From CAIMUM01 sp034429715 (GTDB lineage: Bacteria > Chloroflexota > Dehalococcoidia > GIF9 > UBA5629): DNA of 15,873 bases. How positions within the stretch are numbered: the stretch's first letter is position 1; every line of letters starts with the position of its first letter. Location of the stretch: the NCBI GenBank assembly GCA_034429715.1, contig DAOUFR010000076.1, forward strand, positions 1 through 15,873, read 5' to 3'. Below are positions 7,923-14,494 of this stretch, one piece after another. The notes under the pieces were generated by a model. That model saw only the letters and a program-made list of their open reading frames with translations, was not told where the DNA came from and did no database searches. The translations under genes were made by a program, and so were the position numbers.

Positions 7923-8149
7923 TCACAGAAAAACTCTAAGAGCAACTGGCCTGGTTTAACGGGGGAGGGTCACGACAGGTATCATCAGTTAAGAAACACA
8001 AGGGAAAGGTAGACATAAATGGACCAATTTAAACGTAATAAGTATCTTTGGGTTGTTCGCTTATGTGTTTCTAGACCGTCCCTATCACCCCGACGATCAT
8101 CCTAATATGCGAAGTGGTGGCATTCGGCGGTGGAAACAGTAGGTACGAC
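7923..8149. other. Degraded spacer at right edge of the island
   Basis: No intact gene is visible. A 28-codon frame from ATG 8020 begins MDQFKRNKYLWVVRLC after an AAAGGT ribosome-like site. A second plus frame up to a TAG near 8169 contains IILICEVVAFGGGNS. Together they could be pieces of one decayed hydrophobic protein gene, but this is weak. No RNA gene, terminator or attachment repeat is evident. Base composition returns to the host type toward its right end. Confidence 0.35.
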
Positions 8150-8177
8150 TTGTCCATTTTCCTTTAGGTCTTATATG
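8150..8177 (+). promoter_or_regulatory. Candidate promoter for msrA giving a leaderless transcript
   Basis: TTGTCC (8150-8155, 4 of 6), a 16-base spacer and TATATG (8172-8177, 4 of 6) end 8 bases before the msrA ATG. Transcription would begin at or next to the start codon. No Shine-Dalgarno sequence precedes the ATG, which agrees with a leaderless message. The match is moderate. Confidence 0.35.
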
Positions 8178-8185
8178 CTTATATT

Positions 8186-8725
8186 ATGAAGACCATAACT
8201 GAAACTGCTGTCTTCGGCGGCGGATGTTTCTGGTGCACCGAGGCCGTCTTCTCCGAACTGAAGGGTGTATTAAAGGTTATGCCCGGGTACACGGGCGGAC
8301 GCTCCGATAACCCGACCTATCAGCAGGTCTGCGGCGGCAATACCGGACACGTAGAGGCCGTCAGAATCGAATACGACCCGACACTGATCGGATACAACGA
8401 CCTACTCGAAGTCTTCTTTTACACACACGACCCGACCACGCCCAACCGCCAGGGCAACGACGTGGGCGAGCAATACCACTCAACCATCTTCTACGCAGAC
8501 GACGCACAAAAGGAACTGGCTGAAAAATACATCGAGAAACTGAACGACTCAGGGGATTTCCATGCCCCCATCGTCACCACGCTGAGGCCGCTGACTAAAT
8601 TCTACGAGGCCGAGGACTACCATAGAAACTATTATCTTGAGAACACCAACCATGTTTACTGCCGGGTGGTTATTGCACCCAAGTTAGCTAAACTTAGGGC
8701 GAAGTTCAAGGACGCCTTGAAGTGA
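8186..8725 (+). CDS. msrA: Peptide methionine sulfoxide reductase A
   Basis: A 179-residue MsrA, full length for the family. It reduces the S-epimer of methionine sulfoxide in proteins and free methionine in the cytoplasm, using thioredoxin-type reductants. The catalytic motif GGGCFWC places the active cysteine at C14, with C17 three residues on. Other family blocks are GYTGG, HDPTTPNRQGNDVGEQYHS (81-99) and the C-terminal YCRVV with C159, so both C17 and C159 are candidate resolving cysteines. Codon use is GC-rich like the host genes, so the gene lies outside the island. There is no ribosome site before the ATG. In an anaerobe it fits repair after accidental oxygen exposure. Its 3' end converges on the corrinoid protein gene, with the hairpin repeat between them. 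Confidence 0.96.
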   Translation: MKTITETAVFGGGCFWCTEAVFSELKGVLKVMPGYTGGRSDNPTYQQVCGGNTGHVEAVRIEYDPTLIGYNDLLEVFFYTHDPTTPNRQGNDVGEQYHSTIFYADDAQKELAEKYIEKLNDSGDFHAPIVTTLRPLTKFYEAEDYHRNYYLENTNHVYCRVVIAPKLAKLRAKFKDALK

Positions 8726-8751
8726 GCCCTGTTGTGGTATTTCGTGTTTTG

Positions 8752-8818
8752 ATCACAGCAGATTGCCGCGGCCTTCGGCCTCGCAATGACGAAGGGGAAA
8801 AACGCTCGCAATGACGGG
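8752..8818. repeat. REP-like dispersed hairpin repeat with a 12-bp direct repeat
   Basis: ATTGC and GCAAT (8762-8786) bracket GGCC-TTC-GGCC, giving an imperfect hairpin. CTCGCAATGACG at 8780-8791 recurs exactly at 8805-8816, a 25-base period. Similar sequences, recognisable on the opposite strand by the peptide FVIARPKA, are common between genes in several bacterial groups including Dehalococcoidia. It sits between convergent genes. No T-run follows, so terminator function is uncertain. Confidence 0.6.
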
Positions 8819-8839
8819 GGTGCAGGTTTAGTAATCCCG

Positions 8840-9478
8840 TTAAACAAAGCTCTCGCAGAGATAGACTGCTGACATGGCGTCTTCCCCGTGCCCGTCGCAG
8901 CCTATCTCTTTCGCCAGACCCGGCGTTGTACAGGCGCCGCCGATAATGACCTTCACCTGGTCGCGCAGCCCGGCCTTCGTTATCTCCTCCACCGTGGACC
9001 GCAATGAGACGACCATGGGCGTCAGCAGTATCGAAAGCCCCACTATCCCGGCTTTGTGCGCGCGCACGGCATCGACGATGCGCTGAGGCGCGACGTCGGA
9101 CCCCAGGTCGATCACCTCGAAACCGGATGCGTTGAGCATCATGCCCACCAGGCTCTTGCCCAGGTCATGGATATCCCCCTTGACGGTCGCCAGCACCACC
9201 GTCCCCTTGCCCTGTACGTCGGTTTTGGCCAGCAGGGGCTCCAGCGGCGCCAGCCCGGCTTTCATCACCTCTCCCGCCAGCAACAGCTCGGTCAGGAAAT
9301 ATTCGCCGCTCTGGAATTTATCGCCCACTATCCTCATGCCGGCGCTCAGGCCGTCGTTCAGCACGGCGCGCGGATCGGCGCCCGCCTTCAGCGCAGCGCT
9401 CACCTCGCCGGCCACCGCATCGATATCCAGGCTGACAACCGTATCCAGCACACCTTTTATGGCATCACGTTCATTCAT
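8840..9478 (-). CDS. Corrinoid (B12-binding) methyl-carrier protein, MtaC/MtbC-like
   Basis: A 212-residue corrinoid protein of two-component methyltransferase systems. Residues 1-88 form the helical cap domain (the GEYFLTELLLAGEVMKAGL stretch is typical). The rest is the cobalamin-binding Rossmann domain with D102-x-H104-x2-G107 in VKGDIHDLGKSLV, where H104 is the lower axial cobalt ligand. S149 in GLSILLT and GG at 180-181 complete the set. The cobalt carries a methyl group between a substrate-specific methyltransferase and a final acceptor such as tetrahydrofolate or a thiol. The ATG follows GAGGTG. It lies 17 bases after the URO-D methyltransferase gene, in one operon, which suggests the two proteins are partners. 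The methyl donor is not identifiable. Confidence 0.94.
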   Translation of the reverse strand: MNERDAIKGVLDTVVSLDIDAVAGEVSAALKAGADPRAVLNDGLSAGMRIVGDKFQSGEYFLTELLLAGEVMKAGLAPLEPLLAKTDVQGKGTVVLATVKGDIHDLGKSLVGMMLNASGFEVIDLGSDVAPQRIVDAVRAHKAGIVGLSILLTPMVVSLRSTVEEITKAGLRDQVKVIIGGACTTPGLAKEIGCDGHGEDAMSAVYLCESFV

Positions 9479-9495
9479 CGCTCACCTCGCCTCTA

Positions 9496-10665
9496 TCAGG
9501 CTAAATTAAGGGGGTAGGCCCCGTAACGGTGGGTATCTTCGATCATCCAGCGGGTGTTCTCGACCTTGACCGCGTTGTGCGAATTGGTCATGGCCATGAT
9601 GAACCCGCCGTCTACGGCGGCGGCTTTCAGCATCGTCTTGACCGCTGCTTCCACCTCCTCCCTCGTGCCCTCGCTCAGGACGTGGGAGATGTCCAGGTTG
9701 CCGAAAATGCACATGCGCTTCCCCAACCGCTTTTTCACGTCCGCAATGTCTATGCCGGCCGTCGGCTCCAGCGAATGCACGCCGTCGAAGCCCCAGCCCG
9801 CAAACATCTCTAGCAGCAGGTTCACGTTGCCGCATGAATGTACGATGATCTTGATGTCGCGCCTGTGGGCCTCTTCGCAGAGCCTGCGCAGGCTGGGACC
9901 GAAAAACTCGTCCAGCACGCGCGGCGGCATCTGCGGGCCGCTCTTGTGACCCATGTCGTCGGAATAAACGAAGGCCGGCATGCCTGCATCGGCCGTGGCG
10001 TTGATGGTCGCCAGGTAGATCTTCTCGTAGTATTTCACCATTTTCCGCACGAAGTCGGGGTTGCGGCGCAGGGTCACGGCGAAGTTCGCCAGGCCCATCG
10101 ACTGGGAGGCCGACTCCCACAAGCCGGAGAACAGGCTGCCCATCAGGTAGATCTTGTCCCCGTAGCGCTTCTGCAGGTCGGCGAATACACGGTAAATGGT
10201 CTTGTAAAATTTGTCGGGATCGGGATGATGCCAGGCCTCCCACAGCTCCGGCGTGGTCAGCAACCCCTCCCGGTACATGGGCGTGTCCACGTTTCCGTCC
10301 GGGTCGGCCACCAGGTCGTACAGCTTGCCCCAGATGTCGGTGGACTGCCGGTTGCCTCTCAAATTGAAAATGGACGAGTACATCAGCCAGGAGCAGTCGT
10401 AGCCCAGGGCGATGTCGGCCTCCAGCTTTTTACCCATAAATTTCTCGGTCTCGCTGGTCATCCAACCGATACGGTTGATCAGCGGGGATGTCAGCTTGAA
10501 GAGCGCCCCCGTCACCCCTTCCCTGATCAGCTTCAACGGGAGGGCCCCGTCTTTATTGCCCAGGATCTCGTAGATCTGGTTCTGCTCCTCGGTGCATGAG
10601 AAGATGGGCACGCGGTCGGGCACTCCCAGGTTTAATGCGGTCGCGGTACGCTCGTGGCAGTTCAT
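9496..10665 (-). CDS. Uroporphyrinogen decarboxylase-family (MtaA/MtbA-like) corrinoid methyltransferase
   Basis: A 389-residue URO-D fold protein. It is not a haem-pathway enzyme: it is paired with a corrinoid protein and carries the zinc motif HSCGN (H276, C278) used by MtaA/MtbA/CmuA-type cobalamin methyltransferases. In methanogen MtbA the third ligand is a cysteine in a late GC-type motif; here the corresponding stretch reads GGFIMAMTNSHN (353-364) with no cysteine, so H363, S362 or another residue may substitute. The N-terminal block ERTATALNLGVPDRVPIF is typical. Its role is methyl transfer to or from the neighbouring cobalamin protein. The start ATG has AGGAG 6 bases upstream and a promoter at 10739-10768. 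It is the first gene of a two-gene operon with 8840-9478. Confidence 0.9.
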   Translation of the reverse strand: MNCHERTATALNLGVPDRVPIFSCTEEQNQIYEILGNKDGALPLKLIREGVTGALFKLTSPLINRIGWMTSETEKFMGKKLEADIALGYDCSWLMYSSIFNLRGNRQSTDIWGKLYDLVADPDGNVDTPMYREGLLTTPELWEAWHHPDPDKFYKTIYRVFADLQKRYGDKIYLMGSLFSGLWESASQSMGLANFAVTLRRNPDFVRKMVKYYEKIYLATINATADAGMPAFVYSDDMGHKSGPQMPPRVLDEFFGPSLRRLCEEAHRRDIKIIVHSCGNVNLLLEMFAGWGFDGVHSLEPTAGIDIADVKKRLGKRMCIFGNLDISHVLSEGTREEVEAAVKTMLKAAAVDGGFIMAMTNSHNAVKVENTRWMIEDTHRYGAYPLNLA

Positions 10666-10738
10666 AGGCTACTCCTACCTCCCTCATTTCCCGTTTCAAT
10701 TATGAACCTGGAGACTATTGTATTCAGACCCGGCACTG

Positions 10739-10768
10739 ATAGTATCCGTTTTGACTCACTGCTGTCAA
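10739..10768 (-). promoter_or_regulatory. Promoter of the corrinoid methyltransferase operon
   Basis: Read on the minus strand: a perfect -35 TTGACA (10768-10763), an 18-base spacer and -10 TACTAT (10744-10739, 4 of 6). Transcription would start near 10732, leaving a leader of about 67 bases before the methyltransferase ATG. It lies between the C_GCAxxG_C_C gene and the operon, so the pair can be expressed independently of that gene. Confidence 0.5.
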
Positions 10769-10782
10769 TGACGTAAGCGGGT

Positions 10783-11301
10783 TCAGCACTTGGCCGCGTC
10801 CTTCTCCCGCTGGTCGAGTATCAACTCGACCGCCATCGAGGCGACTTCTCCGGCCAGCGAGGAGCACCTCTCCAGCACGCCGGCCTTGAGCGCGGCCTCC
10901 AGGTCCTCAGAGCTGATCAAATTGAAGAAACGGCCGTAGAACTTCACCTGGAGGTCGTGACAGCGACAGGTGCCGTAGATGGCGTTGAACCTGTTCTCGA
11001 GCTCCCGGCAGATCAACAGCGCCTTCATCATCTTGCCGCGGCGGTGGAACTCCTCCTTCCTGCGCCCGTAGAGACAGCTGATGGCCAGCACCGCGCCGGA
11101 CAGCGATCCGCAGTGCCCGTCACCTGTCAATCCGATGCCGTCGGCGAAACCCGTGGCCGCGCGGAATACATCCTCGTTCTCAACGCCCAGCGCCTCGGTC
11201 ACGCCGGCAAACACGCTCTGCGCGCAGTTGCCATATTCCATCTCGTACTTCTTGGCCAGCGCGAAGGCCGTGTCTTTAAGCTCCTGCCTCGTTTTCTCCA
11301 T
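10783..11301 (-). CDS. C_GCAxxG_C_C family redox protein
   Basis: A 172-residue protein of the C_GCAxxG_C_C family, named for its spaced conserved cysteines: C26 in YGNCAQSV, C64 in GDGHCGSLSGA, C76 in ISCLYGR, and C112/C114 in GTCRCHD. The cysteines are expected to bind metal or shuttle redox state; no biochemical role is firmly established. Members often lie close to corrinoid and methyl-transfer genes in anaerobes, and here one precedes the URO-D/corrinoid operon on the same strand, separated by 117 bases and that operon's own promoter. The ATG has a strong AAAGGAG site with 7 bases of spacing. It is divergent from the STAS gene, with 96 bases between starts. Confidence 0.9.
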   Translation of the reverse strand: MEKTRQELKDTAFALAKKYEMEYGNCAQSVFAGVTEALGVENEDVFRAATGFADGIGLTGDGHCGSLSGAVLAISCLYGRRKEEFHRRGKMMKALLICRELENRFNAIYGTCRCHDLQVKFYGRFFNLISSEDLEAALKAGVLERCSSLAGEVASMAVELILDQREKDAAKC

Positions 11302-11356
11302 ATCTCAACTCCTTTATGCTGCGATATTATATCCTCACAACCGCAGCATCCGCACC

Positions 11357-11385
11357 TTGCCTTGCCATGCGCCCGACACTATACT
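11357..11385 (+). promoter_or_regulatory. Promoter of the STAS-flavoprotein operon, near-leaderless
   Basis: TTGCCT (11357-11362, 4 of 6), a 17-base spacer and TATACT (11380-11385, 5 of 6). The start codon is 12 bases after the -10 box, so the 5' leader would be only about 5-6 bases. No Shine-Dalgarno sequence is present before the ATG at 11398. Confidence 0.45.
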
Positions 11386-11397
11386 GTGATTAGCAGT

Positions 11398-12471
11398 ATG
11401 AAAGTTGTGGACGTCGGGCAGGGCACCGTAATCATCTCCCTGACGGGGGACATCTCTGCTGCCGCGGAGCAGGAGCTACAGGGACTTCTGGCTGCAAACG
11501 CGGGCAAAGGCACCGTCATGCTGGATTTCCGGTCTGCCACATCCCTGGACAACACCGCACTCAGCATGCTGGTGCGGCTGCACAACTCCACCAGGTACAG
11601 GGGACAACGCCTGATGGCCGCCGGTCTGAGCGGCCGTATGCTCGACACCTTCCGGCTGGCGCGCCTGGACGAAGGTATACCCTGCTTCGATGACATCAAC
11701 ACCGCCCTGCGAAAGTCCGGCTACAACGGACAACCGCCACAGGATATCCTGACTGAAGCCCCGTTAGCCGAAACACCTGCGGACGACCGCTGGGCGAAAC
11801 CAGTGTCCAGGCTGAGCCTCAAAACCATGCCTGCGGAGGCGGTGAACCTCAACGTCAGGGGACGCCGTGTGGCCGGGCCCATACAGGGATTCGGCCAGCT
11901 CTGGCAGAAGACATATCGAATCTCTCTGCCGGGCAATATTTCTCCCGGGCAGGCCGTCTCAATACTCAAAGAGAATTTCACGAAATTCCAGCCGCCGGCC
12001 AACCGTTTCTATCCCCCTCCCGAAGGCATCCGACCGGGCGAGGTTATTCTGATCAACGCCGATACGCCGGGCGGGCTGATCGTCACGGGCGTGATGGTGC
12101 TCTATGCCGCACCGGAGAGCTTCACCTTCATCACGCCGCAGGGACACCCCGAGGCCGGCTGGGTAACCTTCTCGTCGTTCAAGCAAGGCGACTCCACAAC
12201 CGTGCAGATACAGGGACTGGCGCGCGCCGGCGACCCCGTCTACGAGCTGGCCTTCCGCATCGCGGGATCGAAGCTGCAGCAGGGTATCTGGACCCACGTG
12301 CTGCAGTCCATGCTCAAACACCTGGGCGTAGAGGGAGAGGTGCAGGTGACGCCCGTTTGCCTGGACACCCGTCTCCAGTGGAGCCGCTTTTTCAACGTCT
12401 TTCTCAACGCACAGATACTCAGCATGCTCTACGCGCCCGTACTGCTCCTGCGCAGACTGCTCAGAAGGTGA
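11398..12471 (+). CDS. STAS domain fused to a DUF1990/SRPBCC-like domain
   Basis: A 357-residue protein. Residues 1-105 form a STAS (anti-anti-sigma) domain: beta start VIISLTGDISAAAEQEL, then VMLDFRSATSLDNTALSML, which aligns with the SpoIIAA phosphorylation loop. The usual D-S-S-G loop reads D-N-T-A, so the phosphorylatable serine is absent; T53 might replace it. After a linker (106-155), residues 160-320 resemble DUF1990-type SRPBCC proteins, with FTFITPQGHPEAGWVTF and the following hydrophobic strands. That assignment is by pattern only. A hydrophobic C-terminus (331-352) ending in arginines could be a membrane-associated helix. The frame runs back to 10957, but that part overlaps the opposite gene; the ATG at 11398 matches the STAS start. 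It is followed after 11 bases by the flavoprotein gene, so the two likely work together. Confidence 0.8.
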   Translation: MKVVDVGQGTVIISLTGDISAAAEQELQGLLAANAGKGTVMLDFRSATSLDNTALSMLVRLHNSTRYRGQRLMAAGLSGRMLDTFRLARLDEGIPCFDDINTALRKSGYNGQPPQDILTEAPLAETPADDRWAKPVSRLSLKTMPAEAVNLNVRGRRVAGPIQGFGQLWQKTYRISLPGNISPGQAVSILKENFTKFQPPANRFYPPPEGIRPGEVILINADTPGGLIVTGVMVLYAAPESFTFITPQGHPEAGWVTFSSFKQGDSTTVQIQGLARAGDPVYELAFRIAGSKLQQGIWTHVLQSMLKHLGVEGEVQVTPVCLDTRLQWSRFFNVFLNAQILSMLYAPVLLLRRLLRR

Positions 12472-12482
12472 TTTAACCGGAC

Positions 12483-13913
12483 TTGACCAATAAAACGAAC
12501 AACGGCGATAAACAGGCCTGCATCGTCGGCTCAGGCCCCAACGGCCTGGCGGCGGCCATCGCCCTGGCACAGGCCGGACTGCACGTAAGCGTGATCGAGG
12601 GCAATGCCTCCACCGGCGGCGGCGCGCGCTCGGCGGAGCTGACGCTGCCCGGCTTCGTGCACGATACGGGCTCGGCGGTCCACCCCATGGCCGCCATCTC
12701 GCCCTTTTTCAACTCCCTGCCGCTGTCAGACCACGGCCTGGAATGGAAACAGCTGCCGGCGGCGCTGGCGCACCCCATGGACGACGGTTCCTGCGCTCTG
12801 CTGCAGAGGTCGATACTCGATACTTCATCCACCCTGGGAAAAGACGCTCCCAGATACAGACAGCTGATCAGGCCGATGATGGAGGACTGGGAAAACCTGC
12901 TGCCCTACCTGCTGGGCAGGATGCGCTGGCCCCGGCGCCCCCTCTCACTGGCCCGCTTCGGACTCAACGCCATGCAGTCCGCCTTGTTCCTGGCGCACCG
13001 CTTCCAGTCGGAACGCACGCGCGGCTTTATAGCCGGACTGTGCGCACACTCGATACTCCCCCTGGACGAATGGCCAGGAGCCGCCTACGGACTGGCGCTG
13101 GCGCTGGCCGGGCACGCCACCTGCTGGCCCATACCGAAAAGAGGGTCCGGCAGCATCAGCGCCGCGCTGGCCTCGTATCTTAAATCCATCGGAGGAACGA
13201 TAACCACGGGCAAATTCATCGAAAAAGTGAACGACCTGCCGAAGGACGCCACTATCATCTGGGACGTCACCCCCGCTCAGCTGCTGAGAATCAAAGGCAT
13301 CAACCTGCCGGATGGCTACCGGAGGTCCCTCCAGGGATACCGCTACGGTCCGGGCGTCTTCAAGATCGACTGGGCACTGAGCGAGCCCATCCCCTGGAAG
13401 GCCCGCGAGTGCGGGCTGGCCGGAACGGTACACCTGGGCGGCACATTCGACGAGATCGCCCTGTCGGAGAGCTGCGCCTGGCGCTGCGAGGATGCCCCCA
13501 AGCCTTTCGTGCTGCTGGCCCAACCCAGCCTGTTCGACGCCACCCGCGCGCCGGCGGGCAAACATACGGCCTGGGCCTACTGCCATGTGCCCAACGGCTT
13601 CAACGGCGACATGACCAACACCATCGAGGCGCAGGTGGAGCGCTTCGCGCCGGGCTTCCGCGAGATAATTCTGGCGCGCCATACCGCCGGGCCGGCCGCA
13701 CTGGAAAAGGACAACCCCAACCTGGTGGGAGGCGACATCAGCGGCGGCGCCCAGACACTGTGGCAGATCTTCGCCCGCCCCGTCCTCAAGCGCGACCCCT
13801 ATAAAATACCGGGCGCCGATATGTACCTCTGCTCCTCCTCCACTCCACCCGGCGCCGGCGTGCACGGCATGTGCGGCTTCCACGCCGCCTCATCCTGCCT
13901 CAAAAATATGTGA
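12483..13913 (+). CDS. FAD-dependent oxidoreductase, phytoene desaturase-like
   Basis: A 476-residue flavoprotein of the NAD(P)/FAD amine-oxidase/phytoene-desaturase superfamily. The N-terminal FAD motif is CIVGSGPNGLAAAIALAQAG (13-32) with the ribose-binding E39. The C-terminal flavin motif is YLCSSSTPPGAGVHGMCG (448-465), both standard. The middle holds the substrate domain with hydrophobic patches, typical of enzymes acting on isoprenoid or lipid substrates; the actual substrate is unknown. The only usable start is TTG at 12483, with a distant AAGGTG 12 bases upstream that overlaps the end of the STAS gene. The close spacing supports one operon with it, so a lipid- or isoprenoid-linked task for the pair is a reasonable guess, not shown. 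Confidence 0.88.
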   Translation: MTNKTNNGDKQACIVGSGPNGLAAAIALAQAGLHVSVIEGNASTGGGARSAELTLPGFVHDTGSAVHPMAAISPFFNSLPLSDHGLEWKQLPAALAHPMDDGSCALLQRSILDTSSTLGKDAPRYRQLIRPMMEDWENLLPYLLGRMRWPRRPLSLARFGLNAMQSALFLAHRFQSERTRGFIAGLCAHSILPLDEWPGAAYGLALALAGHATCWPIPKRGSGSISAALASYLKSIGGTITTGKFIEKVNDLPKDATIIWDVTPAQLLRIKGINLPDGYRRSLQGYRYGPGVFKIDWALSEPIPWKARECGLAGTVHLGGTFDEIALSESCAWRCEDAPKPFVLLAQPSLFDATRAPAGKHTAWAYCHVPNGFNGDMTNTIEAQVERFAPGFREIILARHTAGPAALEKDNPNLVGGDISGGAQTLWQIFARPVLKRDPYKIPGADMYLCSSSTPPGAGVHGMCGFHAASSCLKNM

Positions 13914-13984
13914 TCGGCAGTCACCTGGTCCCTCCACCGCAGCGGACAGCAACACGCAGGGAAATAGTAGCCACAGGGCAACTA

Positions 13985-13993
13985 TGCTACAAT
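13985..13993 (+). promoter_or_regulatory. Extended -10 promoter before the membrane protein gene
   Basis: TGC immediately followed by TACAAT (5 of 6) forms an extended -10 element at 13985-13993. The -35 position has only a poor match, which extended -10 promoters tolerate. Transcription would begin near 14000, about 55 bases before the next ATG, and could serve the three-gene cluster to the window end. Confidence 0.4.
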
Positions 13994-14054
13994 CAAACGA
14001 GCGGACGCAGGCAGACGACTAATTCAAAAGGTCCGCCACAGGCAGGTGAAGACA

Positions 14055-14462
14055 ATGATCGAAAAAGTCCACACGCATATCATCGCAGAGCTGGAGCAGA
14101 ATACCAAAACAGACACCATCTTTATCCTGGCTTCCATCCTGCTCAACCTGATCGCGCTGGCCATTAACTCAGGCGTGGCCAACTCCGGCGATAAGGACGC
14201 CACGCAGTGGATAGTCTTCTTCACCTTCATCGTCCTTGTGATCGTGATCAACCTGGTGGCGGAGATCGGCATCATCAAGGGCAAGCAGACCCGCCAGAAG
14301 CTGGTGGACGGCCTGCTCAAGATGTACAAGGACCAGGGCGTGGACGGCTATTACGATCCCTCGCTGATCAACAACTACCAGACCCGCTACAGCCTCTTCC
14401 TGTTGGTGGTGCTGGTCACCGGACTGGTGGCCATCATCGTCCCGGTGCTGCTGCTGCTTTAA
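14055..14462 (+). CDS. Small three-helix membrane protein, unknown function
   Basis: A 135-residue protein with three hydrophobic segments: about 21-41 (IFILASILLNLIALAI), 52-74 (WIVFFTFIVLVIVINLV) and 113-134 (LFLLVVLVTGLVAIIVP). A short charged N-terminus precedes them, and a polar loop with YYDPSLINNYQTRYS lies between helices 2 and 3. No family is recognised. The ATG at 14055 follows AGGTGA with suitable spacing; a GTG at 14046 is the alternative and has no ribosome site. It heads a likely operon with the HAD phosphatase 32 bases downstream. Host-type GC-rich codons. Confidence 0.78.
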   Translation: MIEKVHTHIIAELEQNTKTDTIFILASILLNLIALAINSGVANSGDKDATQWIVFFTFIVLVIVINLVAEIGIIKGKQTRQKLVDGLLKMYKDQGVDGYYDPSLINNYQTRYSLFLLVVLVTGLVAIIVPVLLLL

Positions 14463-14494
14463 TAGACAAATCGCGCCGGCCGATAACGTCGCCC

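Noticed and set aside
3309..8110. Possible attachment-site repeats flanking the island (GTGTCTAGGGA near 3309 versus GTGTTTCTAGA near 8077; ATCTTTGG at 3466 and 8044)
   Set aside because: Matches are only 7-9 bases with mismatches, as expected by chance, and no integrase is present.
8128..8140. Echo of the msrA active-site coding region (TTCGGCGGTGGA) just upstream of msrA
   Set aside because: Only 12 bases match, with one difference; the surrounding sequence does not align, so a partial duplication is not supported.
8762..8790. Intrinsic terminator between msrA and the corrinoid gene
   Set aside because: The hairpin has no following T-run on either strand; better described as a dispersed repeat.
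9506..10243. Minus-strand open frame of 245 codons within the URO-D gene
   Set aside because: Same strand, shifted frame, Arg/Gly-rich product; the URO-D frame has clear family motifs.
10957..11397. Upstream extension of the STAS frame
   Set aside because: It overlaps the well-supported C_GCAxxG_C_C gene on the other strand, and the peptide there is its low-complexity shadow; the STAS fold begins at ATG 11398.
12945..13883. Minus-strand open frame of 312 codons opposite the flavoprotein gene
   Set aside because: It is an antisense shadow of a GC-rich gene with strong FAD motifs; composition is Arg/Gly/Ala-rich and no family is seen.
14207..14494. Upstream extension of the HAD phosphatase frame
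   Set aside because: It lies out of frame inside the membrane protein gene; the HAD core begins just after ATG 14495.
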